Source: Austropuccinia psidii (lineage: Eukaryota; Basidiomycota; Pucciniomycetes; Pucciniales; Sphaerophragmiaceae). Taken from it: a stretch of 64,000 bases of DNA. Within the stretch, counting starts at the first letter, position 1; each line of letters starts with the position of its first letter. This document shows, piece by piece, positions 11,054-22,402 of this stretch. A program made the translations under genes and the position numbers. Location of the stretch: contig JALGQZ010000004.1 of assembly GCA_023105745.1 (NCBI GenBank), positions 66,456,612-66,520,611 of the forward strand. Direction: 5' to 3'. Under the pieces are notes generated by a model that saw nothing but the letters and a program-made list of their open reading frames with translations, was not told where the DNA came from and ran no database searches.

Positions 11054-12891
11054 TGTGAGCCTTAGAGGTAATTTCATGTACCCAAAAGCCCACAAATACA
11101 AAAATAACATATTAATATAAATAAAATATATTTATTTATATTATCAAAATCAAAATCAAAATATAAATATAAAATTATATTAAAAATAAAAAAATTAATT
11201 GCAATTTAAGAATAAAAATACATTAAATTTTGTAAGTATAAAATTACATTTATACTTGAAAAATTTAAGTAAAAATAAAATTTTAACAAAATTGTGAAAA
11301 AATAAATAAATTTGGAAAAAAGTTAAATAAAAATTATTATAACTTTTTATTCAATAAATAAACACATAAAAATTATTTCACCATTGGATTCCTCATAAAA
11401 AATCAGGTGGGGTCACCTCTGAGTGAAATTCTTGTAACTCAACTCTAAATAAGCTTAAATTAAGTTTTTAGTATTTTCAATACAAAAATTGAAAATCCTC
11501 AAAACCTTAATTTAATTCCCACCACATGTGGTGTTAACCATCAAATTTTGTGTTAAAATTGAGGTGTTGTGTTTAGTTTAGAAGTTATGAGGAATTGAAG
11601 TATTTTCAATTGAATTCAATTGAAATGTCAAAATGTGCGCGTGTATTACATAAGTGAACTTTGATTTACATATGAGGTGTCAATTATTACTGTATTGTAC
11701 TGTACAATTGAATTGAATTACATATGTAAATTATAAGTATAATACATGATGAGGAATTAAAGGAAAAATAAATTGGAAAGATTAAATTTGGGGGGGGAAA
11801 GGAACTCCAGCTCTAAGGGGGAGCTAGACCCCCAAACTCCTTGCTGACAGGCGTGGGATGTCAAAATTCACCCAAAAGTTCATCACTTTTGGCCTGGAAT
11901 TGAGTCACAGGGTCTGTGGACTCAATTGATGATGAGGTTTTGATACCAACTGGGGTAGTTTTAGCTGTTGCCAAGAGGGTAAAACTACCCTTAAGATAAA
12001 ACAACCATAGTAAAAACAGTTTTAACTGGTTTCTACGCCTCTTACACACATTCTGACGTGTTTTGAAGGCTCTAGGCCTGGTATTGCTATAGTAATGGCT
12101 GATTTAAGGGTCTAAAATGGCTAAAAATGGCTAAAAATGGCTTAAACCAGCCCTTTTTGGTCTAAACCAGGGTTCAATGATGCCATAATTGGCTTTTCTG
12201 TTGTCAGACTGTTTTTCACGACTGACAAGAGTAAAATTTACGTTTGGAGTAAGAGAATTGATGGCTATAAAAGAATGTCTTCTTTGCCCCACTTTTCTCT
12301 TCATGTTAGAATCTTTTCCTTTTTATAATTAGTTTAAACATTGTTAAACCAATAAATAAAAGATTCCAACCACCACTTTTAAATCATTTTAATCCTTTTA
12401 ACCACGTGAAAAAATCATTATAATCATTGTTTGTAACTCTTATAATAATTTTTACCCCTGAACCACCCCAAAAGTGAATTAAAGCATCTTTCATCACTGT
12501 AAACTTTGTCACTTTGTTTCCAAATTCACTCTGGTCACTTTTGGGTGTGTTTTCTCTTTAATATTCTTTTTAAAGACTTTGTTCTTTAATTAATTGCTTT
12601 CAGTTCTTTGCTCAATTAATTCCAATTGAAATTGCTCTTGAAGAAATTTCTTTTGTAGCCTTAAAATATCTCTTGTAGAGTATTTTTGGGATAAATTTTT
12701 ATTGTTGGTAAAACAATAAATTTTTATAATATTATTGTTTTATACTAATAAAGTTATAAACAATAAAATTGGCGTGTTTTCTCTTAAAAATAATATTTCA
12801 TACTATTTTTAATTGATTTTTACCTTATACAAATTTTGAGGACAGGAAAAGTACTTGATTTTTAATCAAAGTTTCATAACCACACCTTACA
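11054..12891 (+). repeat. E1 5' LTR
   Basis: Begins TGTGAGCCTTAGAGG and ends CACACCTTACA (TG...CA). TATAAAAG at 12266-12273 is a likely core promoter and AATAAA at 12351-12356 a likely polyadenylation signal, so most of the LTR is U3. Confidence 0.95.
12266..12273 (+). promoter_or_regulatory. TATA box in E1 5' LTR
   Basis: TATAAAAG is conserved at the equivalent place in the other LTRs of this family (17492-17499, 30627-30634, 38885-38892). Confidence 0.6.
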
Positions 12892-12893
12892 TT

Positions 12894-12911
12894 TGGGGGC
12901 CCAGCCGTGAT
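12894..12911 (+). other. E1 primer-binding site
   Basis: TGGGGGCCCAGCCGTGAT starts 2 nt after the LTR end, as expected for pairing with a tRNA 3' CCA end. The sequence is identical in E2 and differs by two bases in E3/E4 (TGGGGGCCTGGCCGTGAT). Confidence 0.8.
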
Positions 12912-13115
12912 ATTTTACCTGTGACATATTTTTTTACTCTTTTTAAATCTTTTTTTCTTATATTGAAAAATTTAAAAACATATAAAAAATACTTATAATC
13001 CAAAAAATCCATAAAAAATAATTTTTTTTTCATATTATAAGTGAGGCTTATATTTTATTTCTTTTTTGAAATAACCTTTTTTTACTTAATTAATTGGCTT
13101 TTTCATTAATTTTAG

Positions 13116-14026
13116 TGTCTGAAAACGTGGTAAGACAAGAAAACATTGAAACAGCCTCAACAGTAACCAGCATTATCCCTGCCAGTGCTGTTAATTCTGA
13201 TCATAATAGTACTGTTATTGTGACTCAAAATAACCAACCTGGACCAATATCTTCTGAATTGATTAACTTGGACATAAGTAATACCCTTCAGAAAGCTAAA
13301 AATTTGGCCAATAGTAAGTTTTTGACGTAAAAATACTATTTTAAGCCTTTTTAACCATAATTATGCCTTCAACCAGGTCAGGAGCCAGCTACAACCCCTC
13401 TAGCAGCTTCCAAAAAGGTAATAGACGTGATTATGGCAGAGGCCAATCAGGTACAGAAGGAAAAGGGTCAGTTGATGACTTCCAAACAACTAAAATGGGT
13501 CATTCTGAAGCTGATAATACCATTTTACCTTCAAAAAGAGCTGACACCGCCACAACAAGCCTCTGTGGACATATACAAAGCCAGCCACAGTGCATACAAC
13601 AATGCACTTCAATTCAAGGAGTACCATATCCTTGCAGACCTGTGGAAGAATTGCATGAATTCTTACCTGACAGTAAGAAGATTCTTGGGCCATCCCAACA
13701 CTTGCAAATTGCTCAATGGATGGCATCCATTGATGGAGAAGAAAAACATGATGCTTTTGACACTAGAATGGAGGAAAAACAACCCCCCACCACCCAAACC
13801 AGTGCCAAAAACAGCCCCAGTGGCCAGCAGCAGCAATTCCAACGTGAAAAAGCAGCCACAAACTCCAAACAAGGGCAAAGGGAAGGCACCAGCCCCAAAA
13901 CCTTGCAGCCAGGGCTACAGAATCCCAAAGATTCAGCAGGATGCCATGGAAAATGTATTTCAGATGGCCAGAACCATGATGGAATTACAGAAGAAGGACG
14001 AAGCCAGATTAAGGTTCCAGAAATGA
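13116..14026 (+). CDS. E1 ORF-b, spliced accessory or structural ORF
   Basis: Exon a starts at acceptor TTTTAG (13115) and ends at 13313. Intron 13314-13376 (GTAAGT...ACCAG, 63 nt) joins in frame to exon b 13377-14026, giving about 280 open codons ending LRFQK-stop. An unidentified upstream exon must supply the start. Conserved blocks shared with E3 and E4 are NSYL..(I/V)..FLG, a GW.PL box, then GYRIPK......VF..ART.ME near the C-terminus, followed by a charged tail. The middle is a Pro/Lys/Gln-rich linker. It matches no domain I know. It overlaps gag in the other frame for its whole second exon. The intron contains the gag start codon. Confidence 0.6.
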
Positions 14027-15708
14027 TTTCTGACATATTTGATTCCATCCCAGAGCTGTATAATGCTATAAATGATGTGAAAAAACATCTTTCTGATAAA
14101 AATGAAACCATTTGTAACAACATTAAAACAAACAACCTGAGTCTGTGCCAAATTAATGAAACACTTATGTGTTTTGAAAAAGTTTTAAGAACAATTAAAA
14201 ATTCCAATAATGATAATTCTTCTAATAATAAAATAAATGAACAATCTGCCATTATTAAAGAATTAACAGATAAATATTCTAAATTCAATATTGATGACAT
14301 AGTTGAAACAAGAATTAAACGAGCCATAAATATTATCAAAACAGATAACAAGAAAGTCCTTGATGACATTTCAAATTCATTTACTGAAGTAAAGACATAT
14401 ACCATTGCCTTGAAAAAGTGTTTTGATGCTTCACAAGAAGAAGTATCAAAATTATCAATGAAATTGAATCAAGTCACTGCTGATAATACAAGACAGACAG
14501 AGGTATGGCAAGAACTTACACATAAAGAAGACATGTATAAAATAGAAGTAATAAATTTAATACAAAGCTTCCAACATGAATACAGAAATTCCCAAAGGTG
14601 TAGCAACAGTAAAATGAATAGCATTGAACAAATACTGAACACCTTACCAAGAATGTCTACTCCTCTAAATCAAAATGAGGGCACAAGAATTCCAAATCCA
14701 CAAGTATTGGATCCTGATAATTCACAATTGAAAAATGAATTATCCACTTCTTTTCATAACTTGGAACCATCAATGGGCCAAGCACTCTTGAAAGAAGTTC
14801 CAAAACTTAAAGAATGGCCTTACTTCAGTGGTGAAGGAGAGTATGACCATATGGAATTCATTAGAGGTATTGAAATGATCAAAGAGGATTTTGAATTACC
14901 AGACAGATTGGTAACAGCCAGGTTTAACACCTTGTTTACCAGATCAGCTCACAGATGGTACATCAAAATAAGACAAGCACATGGACACCAGAGTTGGACT
15001 TGGTGGAAAACCCAAATCATCAACAAATGGGCAAATGATGCTTGGAGGTTTAAAGTTGAAACAGCCTTTGAATCTGCCAAATTTAATGCTGATAAAGACA
15101 AAGCTTTACCATGGTTTTGCCAACAAAAGGACAGATTAACAGCATTATATCCTGACATGTCAGAATTTATGATCCATAGAAAAATTCTGAGACAATGTGG
15201 AGGTGACTTAGAGCATGCTGTCAAAAGCAGGACTACTGAACAATCTTCAGCAGAGGATATTATCAATATATTAGAAGAAGTAACCACCAAAACAGAAATT
15301 GGTTCTAGTAGGGTGAATCTTGAAACAAGGTTTAATACACCTTGGAAAGATTCTGTGGACACAAACCCCAAAGAAAATTCTAATGATGTTGGGTATAAAT
15401 CTGCAGATACAGTCAAAAAGTGCCATATTTGCCAAAGCACCACCCATTTAGCTAATACATGTCCAAAAAGGGGGAAAATCAATGAAATTAATATTGGAAA
15501 GGGACCTGATGTTGAAAAATATGACATAATTGAAGACAATTCAGATGATAAATCATCCATATTTTCTGAATCTTCAAAAGATATAGAAAATATCAATGCC
15601 ACTTTTGACATAATGGAATCTTATTCCCACTTGCCACAATTGAGCAATAGTCAACTTGATTTATCAAAAGCTCAAGGGGAACAGCTTATGAAGGGCAAAT
15701 CTCAATAG
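13363..15708 (+). CDS. gag: E1 gag polyprotein (frame A)
   Basis: 781 codons from ATG 13363 (MPSTRSGASY). Residues 1-220 overlap ORF-b. From about 222 (MISDIFDS) the protein is helical and coiled-coil-like. A gag core with [26 protein letters not shown] and [12 protein letters not shown] follows. A CX2CX4HX4C knuckle ([14 protein letters not shown]) starts at residue 687. The protein ends in the acidic stretch that normally leads into protease, where the deletion truncates it. Gag packages element RNA in cytoplasmic particles, so E1 could be a source of Gag in trans. An ATG overlapping the ORF-b stop (AAATGA near 14022) is an alternative start. Confidence 0.75.
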   Translation: MPSTRSGASYNPSSSFQKGNRRDYGRGQSGTEGKGSVDDFQTTKMGHSEADNTILPSKRADTATTSLCGHIQSQPQCIQQCTSIQGVPYPCRPVEELHEFLPDSKKILGPSQHLQIAQWMASIDGEEKHDAFDTRMEEKQPPTTQTSAKNSPSGQQQQFQREKAATNSKQGQREGTSPKTLQPGLQNPKDSAGCHGKCISDGQNHDGITEEGRSQIKVPEMISDIFDSIPELYNAINDVKKHLSDKNETICNNIKTNNLSLCQINETLMCFEKVLRTIKNSNNDNSSNNKINEQSAIIKELTDKYSKFNIDDIVETRIKRAINIIKTDNKKVLDDISNSFTEVKTYTIALKKCFDASQEEVSKLSMKLNQVTADNTRQTEVWQELTHKEDMYKIEVINLIQSFQHEYRNSQRCSNSKMNSIEQILNTLPRMSTPLNQNEGTRIPNPQVLDPDNSQLKNELSTSFHNLEPSMGQALLKEVPKLKEWPYFSGEGEYDHMEFIRGIEMIKEDFELPDRLVTARFNTLFTRSAHRWYIKIRQAHGHQSWTWWKTQIINKWANDAWRFKVETAFESAKFNADKDKALPWFCQQKDRLTALYPDMSEFMIHRKILRQCGGDLEHAVKSRTTEQSSAEDIINILEEVTTKTEIGSSRVNLETRFNTPWKDSVDTNPKENSNDVGYKSADTVKKCHICQSTTHLANTCPKRGKINEINIGKGPDVEKYDIIEDNSDDKSSIFSESSKDIENINATFDIMESYSHLPQLSNSQLDLSKAQGEQLMKGKSQ

Positions 15709-16279
15709 AAGGAATAAGTGTTACAGACTTGAACACCACCTTCTTTAAAGAGGTCAGAAATAGTTACATTCAAGATAACAATTGTAGCATCTTATAAAAC
15801 AAAGACTGTAAAAAAAACTCTCTGATACATGCCTTGTATGAAGTGTGGAAAGGATCATATGATAAAGGAAGATTTTACCTACTTGATGGTATAAAATTCA
15901 ACAGTACAAGTAACCCAATGAGAGCATTAGGAATCTTTGAGAATCACAGTTTAATTGGTGGTTACGTAAAATTGCTCTAGTACCCATTTTATTGGGAAAT
16001 GACTATTTAATCATGTATGGGATAGAAATACATAATAAAAAGGACAGATAATTTCCTATTGAGACATCTGGTACTAAGAAAATTACCAAAGTTGTTAAAG
16101 AAAGGAAATTAAGAACTAAAAAAGTAAGGGAATACCTTGTTAGGTACAGTGACCCAACTTGTGAAGATGAATGGTTAGAGGAAAAAGATATACCAGAAGC
16201 TACCAAACTCCTAAAAAGATTCAGACACACTAGAGGCACCAATATTACAAAGTAATATTCTTTTTTTAGGGGGAGGGAA
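15694..16279 (+). pseudogene. E1 scrambled pol remnants and polypurine tract
   Basis: Compared with intact E2, the order of pieces is: the RNase H-integrase spacer region (E2 about 36050-36256), then protease (E2 about 34231-34436, with a small internal deletion), then the pol C-terminus (E2 about 37446 onward). The second joint falls in the shared word gatggtata. The last piece keeps the chromodomain-like EYLVRY...EDEWLEE. It ends in the polypurine tract AGGGGGAGGGAA before the LTR. Confidence 0.8.
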
Positions 16280-18117
16280 TGTGAGCCTTAGAGGTAATTT
16301 CATATACCCAAAAGACCACAAATACAAAAATAACATATTAATATAAATAAAATATATTTATTTATATTATCAAAATCAAAATCAAAATATAAATATAAAA
16401 TTATATTAAAAATAAAAAAATTAATTGCAATTTAAGAATAAAAATACATTAAATTTTGTAAGTATAAAATTACATTTATACTTGAAAAATTTAAGTAAAA
16501 ATAAAATTTTAACAAAATTGTGAAAAAATAAATAAATTTGGAAAAAAGTTAAATAAAAATTATTATAACTTTTTATTCAATAAATAAACACATAAAAATT
16601 ATTTCACCATTGGATTCCTCATAAAAAATCAGGTGGGGTCACCTCTGAGTGAAATTCTTGTAACTCAACTCTAAATAAGCTTAAATTAAGTTTTTAGTAT
16701 TTTCAATACAAAAATTGAAAATCCTCAAAACCTTAATTTAATTCCCACCACATGTGGTGTTAACCATCAAATTTTGTGTTAAAATTGAGGTGTTGTGTTT
16801 AGTTTAGAAGTTATGAGGAATTGAAGTATTTTCAATTGAATTCAATTGAAATGTCAAAATGTGCGCGTGTATTACATAAGTGAACTTTGATTTACATATG
16901 AGGTGTCAATTATTACTGTATTGTACTGTACAATTGAATTGAATTACATATGTAAATTATAAGTATAATACATGATGAGGAATTAAAGGAAAAATAAATT
17001 GGAAAGATTAAATTTGAGGGGGAAAAGGAACTCCAGCTCTAAGGGGGAGCTAGACCCCCAAAATCCTTGCTGACAGGCGTGGGATGTCAAAATTCACCCA
17101 AAGGTTCATCACTTTTGGCCTGGAATTGAGTCACAGGGTCTGTGGACTCAATTGATGATGAGGTTTTGATACCAACTGGGGTAGTTTTAGCTGTTGCCAA
17201 GAGGGTAAAACTACCCTTAAGATAAAACAACCATAGTAAAAACAATTTTAACTGGTTTCTACGCCTCTTACACACATTCTGACGTGTTTTGAAGGCTCTA
17301 GGCCTGGTATTGCTATAGTAATGGCTGATTTAAGGGTCTAAAATGGCTAAAAATGGCTAAAAATGGCTTAAACCAGCCCTTTTTGGTCTAAACCAGGGTT
17401 CAATGATGCCATAATTGGCTTTTCTGTTGTCAGACTGTTTTTCACGACTGACAAGAGTAAAATTTACTTTTGGAGTAAGAGAATTGATGGCTATAAAAGA
17501 ATGTCTTCTTTGCCCCACTTTTCTCTTCATGTTAGAATCTTTTCCTTTTTATAATTAGTTTAAACATTGTTAAACCAATAAATAAAAGATTCCAACCACC
17601 ACTTTTACATCATTTTAATCCTTTTAACCACGTGAAAAAATCATTATAATCATTGTTTGTAACTCTTATAATCATTTTTACCCCTGAACCACCCCAAAAG
17701 TGAATTAAAGCATCTTTCATCACTGTAAACTTTGTCACTTCGTTTCCAAATTCACTCTGGTCACTTTTGGGTGTGTTTTCTCTTTAATATTCTTTTTAAA
17801 GACTTTGTTCTTTAATTAATTGCTTTCAGTTCTTTGCTCAATTAATTCCAATTGAAATTGCTCTTGAAGAAATTTCTTTTGTAGCCTTAAAATATCTCTT
17901 GTAGAGTATTTTTGGGATAAATTTTTATTGTTTGTAAAACAATAAATTTTTATAATATTATTGTTTTATACTAATAAAGTTATAAACAATAAAATTGGCG
18001 TGTTTTCTCTTAAAAATAATATTTCATACTATTTTTAATTGATTTTTACCTTATACAAATTTTGAGGACAGGAAAAGTACTTGATTTTTAATCAAAGTTT
18101 CATAACCACACCTTACA
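16280..18117 (+). repeat. E1 3' LTR
   Basis: Copy of 11054-12891 with the same 1838-bp length and termini; TATAAAAG at 17492-17499. It is followed by target duplication aaatc. Confidence 0.95.
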
Positions 18118-18122
18118 AAATC

Positions 18123-19879
18123 AAACAGCTCAGGATGTTGATTTACTCATTGCAACAGCAAGAACAGAACAAAAGGAAAAGGAAGAATTAAGGAGATTTT
18201 TCTTCAAGTTAATTCAAGAAGCAGGGAAAAACAAGAGAATTACAAAAGAATTCAAAGGATCAGTTTATCAAGTAGAAATGAATCAACAATCAACATCTGA
18301 CTTATCACCATTACCTGAAGATACTGTAGAAGGACAGTATGCAGAAGAAAGTGACGAAGAGGATCAAACAGTACAAATACAAAGTCTTATGAAGCAAATG
18401 CAAGATTTATTATTAACACAAGGTAAAAAGAAAGGAAAAAGAAGGGAACAAACATCCTACACACCTGGAGCCAGTCCAAGTGAACAAACATTACCAAGGC
18501 ATGTTAGACCTGAAGACTCACCAATATCACCTACACCTGGTCCTAGAGCAACCTCTACTCCAGTAACAGAACCAAGAACTCAAAATATTCCAAGGAGAGT
18601 TTTTGTCACTACACCTAATAATCCAAGTCCATTACAGCAGAAAGTTCCAAGACAAGAAAGACCTGTAGTTAAAGTTAAACCAAAAGATTACAATTTAAAT
18701 TTTTATGGAGAAGAAGTAGAGAAATTTATCAGGAAAGTGGAAAGAATAGCTCAAATTGAAGGAGCAACAGATGAAGACCTAGCAATGCAAATGGCATTTT
18801 GGACAACAAAGCAAAAGGTGAGTGATTCAATTGAAGCTATGCCAGGTTATGAAGAAGGAAATTGGACACAGCCTAAGAAAGATCTTATAACAAAATGGGG
18901 AAGAGTTGAACCTGAAAGAAGGTACAGAAAAGACTCACTGATGAAGCTTTTTTCTGAAACTCAAGAAGATGGAGGAATTGGTAGTCTATCACAATATAAA
19001 ACGTTTATGGGAGAATATGAAACTATTGTTACTTACCTATTAAGATACAGGTATATTCCTCAATATAACATGTTCCATGAAGATTTATTTGACTGCCTCT
19101 CAGCTGATATTAAAGGAGCCATAATTAAGGAAATGATTAAAGATAATGTCATGGTTAGAGCTGAAGATAGAGGATACCTTATACCACCTATGAAGATCCT
19201 CAAGAAATACATTGAACAAGAATTGGAAGCCAGAATATTAGTAACCAAAAGATTCTCATTATAAAGAGATACAGGAAGGTATGTTACTGAAAATATAAAG
19301 AAAGTTCAATTTAAAGAAGAGGCCTTCCCAGGAATGAATGAAGCTTTTAATAAGATAAAGGAAATTACTGAATCACTCAAAGAACAAAAAATGGAAACTA
19401 CAAAGCAAGCACAAGGGGAAAATGAAGATTTCAAGAAATTTATGACTCAACTAGAAGAATTGAAAATTCTATCCAAACCTCCAATGGGTGGGGTTACCAA
19501 TAATCAACTCAATAATCAACAGTTCAAACCAAGAAATGATTTACCCCCATTCTCACAAAGGCATGTTCCCTATGCACCAGCACAAAACATACCAAAACCT
19601 TATGTCAAATGTTATTATTGTCTGGAGGAAGGACATTCAGTGAATAGATGCAACTACCTCTTTGATGATAAAAATAAGAAATGGGTCAGCAGACAAGGAG
19701 GTAGATTTTTATTTCCAAATTGGCAAAGAGTACCAACTGATGGGAAAATATCACCAAAGAAGTTAGTGGAAGAATTTGCAAAAGAACAAGAAGAACTTAC
19801 CAAGAAAAGAAAAGAAAATGAAGCTAAAGAATCAACACATCAACCAAAAGAAGTAAACATAATACAAGTAAAAAAATGA
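18123..19879 (+). pseudogene. gag: E6 gag-like protein with CCHC knuckle
   Basis: Continues in frame from 11053. It has a Glu/Lys-rich segment, an acidic Gln-rich coil, a Pro-rich linker, and a gag core (YNLNFYGEEVEKFIRKVERIA ... KKDLITKWGR ... YLIPPMKILKKYIEQELEARI). An in-frame TAA lies at 19262-19264. The frame then reopens with a CX2CX4HX4C knuckle (CYYCLEEGHSVNRC, about 19608-19650) and a Lys/Glu-rich tail to TGA 19877-19879, where an A-run probably marks a frameshift. Gag would coat element RNA. From memory this matches a widespread rust Ty3/gypsy gag family. Confidence 0.7.
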
Positions 19880-20257
19880 CATTTCAACAGCTATAGCCAA
19901 AATTGAAGATTGGGGAAGCTGGCAACCACCAACCATATCATCAGCCAATGATCCATTTCTCAATAACTATGGATTGAGAAACACCAAACAAAGATCCTCA
20001 AGAAATGAGCATCCAAGTCAAGAACCAACAAAATCATTACCAAAAACAATGGAAACACCACTAAAAAAGAAGCCACACATTCCTGGAGCCTATATTGAAG
20101 ATGAACATGGTACAGTGGAAAAAACAATTATTCCCACTAAATTCAAAAAACCTCAAGAGATCAAAGGTGGAGAGGAAATTATCCCAGAAGTTAAAAAAAA
20201 GCAGGATTCTGGAAAGAAGCAGGAATCGACTCAAAATACCATTAAAAACAAGGATAT
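19880..20257 (+). pseudogene. E6 post-knuckle region, interrupted by E4
   Basis: In the frame of 19974 it reads a Trp-rich motif (IEDWGSWQPP), then a Lys/Pro-rich basic segment ending KNKD. The codon run continues across the E4 insertion at 61160 (IKQEHTEFQ). It is shifted by one frame relative to the knuckle ORF. Confidence 0.6.
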
Positions 20258-22284
20258 TGTAAGGTTTGACTATGAAACAATGAGTAAAAATTACTAATAT
20301 TTTACTTATTGTATGATGAATGTCCTTATAAATGAAATAAATAAGATAAAAAGTAATTCTAATAATCAAGAATTATTATAATTATGGCGTAAAAAGAATT
20401 ATATTATTAATAAAATATAATAATATAATTTATATTATAAAATATAATATCATAAAATAAATATATTAATATAAAATAATTAATATATTTAAAAGAACTT
20501 TATTATTGTTACAAACAAATAATGAAGGCGTAAAAAATTGTTTTTTATTAATAAAAAACAATTAATAACAATAATATTACCAATATTAAAGTTATAAATT
20601 AATACAAATACTATTTATATTAATTAAAGAATTATTAAAGTAGCAATAAAGAGAAAATTATTATAATAAGAGAAAATAACCTACTTTTAACACTTAATAT
20701 AATAATTTTGAAATATTTTACGCCAAAAAAATATAAATACAACCTTTTCAAATTGTATTTACAATAAAAATAAAGAGAAATTACTAATATTCTTGATTTT
20801 TACTTGGAAATGAGTTTTTAGAGAGATTTTTACCAAAAACAATTAAATAAATGATTTAATCACGTCAAAATAGATGATTATAACAAGTTTGTCTTTGGTC
20901 TTTAATAATATAATAGTTTTATATATAAAGAATAAAGAAATTACCTTTGATTTAATTGATTTAATGTTTTTGATATGTCTGAGGGGAAAACAGAGTAAAA
21001 AGAGCTCTATTTATAGTAAATACCTCCCTCCTAGAGTCCAACAGGCTTCTAGTAGACGTTTACTGATCATATCCACTGGAATTGATCAATATTTTAAGGT
21101 TTGGAGATGATTACATCATGATCAAACCATATTGCATCATTATTACTACATTATTTAGAGTTATCACTATAACTCTAAAGTCGATGACATCAGAGGCTTG
21201 GAAGAACCCCAAATTTCGTGGAATTTATTAGTTTTAATCATAAACTAATAGTATTCACCAATTATATCACTCATATTACTGTTAAACTTAATTTAAGGTT
21301 ACAGTAGGTGATCATAACTGCTCAATTTAAGCTCAAACTTTGATCTTTAATAACTTTTAAGTTTTACACGCTACAGCAATTCGGAGCGTGAATTCTGATA
21401 GCCTGACATAACTTTATTATTCTTTCAAGAGCCTTTCATTACATCATCAAAACTCTAATTTTGATGATTTTCTTGTAACTCATCTTTTCTGTCGAAATTC
21501 AATATTTTAAACTTCAAATCATGATTTCAGGGGGTTATACCCTGAATTTAATAATAAAAATTACATCATTCTTCACGAATGAACTAATAGAATCCAACTG
21601 TGTGCTTTATTTTAAGTTTGGACCACTTTCACAACAAAGTGGTCAACAGCTCTGTTGATTTTTATCAATATTTCATCATAGGTTTTAACCTTGTTTCTAA
21701 ATTGTAAAATAAAGTTCATATCTGTGTTCTTACACTAATTACGTGGTAACTTTATTTTTGGTTCATCACTCTATCTTGTATAGTTTAAGAGATACTAGCT
21801 ATGATCCTTGAATATATGCATTGACCAAAAAAGTGCATATATTCAGGTTAATTCCTTAAGTATTAGCTTTCGAAATTAGCTCATCAATTGTTTTATGTAT
21901 GTATTTTCATGGGGAATCCAATTGTACAATTTATTTCACATGTTGTTTCATTGGTGTTTGAAATAAATAAGGATTTATGGTTTTTATAAGGTATTATTCC
22001 TTATAACTCATTAAATATTGACTTTACAGATATGCCATAAAAATGGTATATGTGTATATTACCATGGGGAATCCAATGGTATAATTTATTTCACATGTTG
22101 ATTCATTGGTTTTTAAGTTAAACCAATTTTTGTACCAATTTATGGTATTTTTGTATTTTTGAAGTAATTATTTTTAATGTATGATTATTCTAAGTAATTT
22201 TAGTATAATTATTTTAAAGGTATAATTATTCTGAATCTTTCTTGTGACCTTATTGGGTATGTGGTCATATCTCAAAGGCTCACA
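20258..22284 (-). repeat. E4 3' LTR
   Basis: On the plus strand it begins TGTAAGG and ends GGCTCACA, so on the element strand it starts TGTGAGCC and ends CTTACA. The polypurine tract GGTGGTAGGGAA adjoins it at 22285 on the minus strand. Partner LTR at 59128-61154. Confidence 0.93.
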
Positions 22285-22402
22285 TTCCCTACCACCAAAA
22301 AAGATTGTACCACAATCTGATATGTGTAATTAGGGTATCATCCACTGTCCTACCTCTTCAATAGACTTTGTTAGTCTTGAAGCTCAATAATGCTTAACTT
22401 TT

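Larger units (their letters stand above)
11054..18117 (+). mobile_element. E1: non-autonomous Ty3/gypsy-type element with rearranged interior
   Basis: Two 1838-bp LTRs flank about 3.4 kb. Target duplication aaatc is at 11049-11053 and 18118-18122. The interior has the PBS, ORF-b and complete gag, then shuffled scraps of pol (15694-16255). Protease, RT and RNase H are essentially missing. It is in the same family as E2: the LTRs and gag align throughout. By eye the two LTRs differ at about a dozen sites. It interrupts E6 gag. Confidence 0.95.

Noticed and set aside
14022..14031. AAATGA stop-start overlap between ORF-b and gag in E1/E2 as proof of reinitiation
   Set aside because: Frame A is open well upstream of this ATG, so reinitiation is possible but not required. 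Kept only as an alternative.
13490..14405. Long minus-strand open frames opposite E1 gag, repeated opposite E2 gag
   Set aside because: They mirror the codon composition of gag on the other strand. They have no motif and no counterpart opposite E3/E4.
19880..20369. Minus-strand open frame across the E4 LTR boundary
   Set aside because: It spans an insertion joint and runs opposite the E6 coding frame, so it cannot be an ancestral gene.
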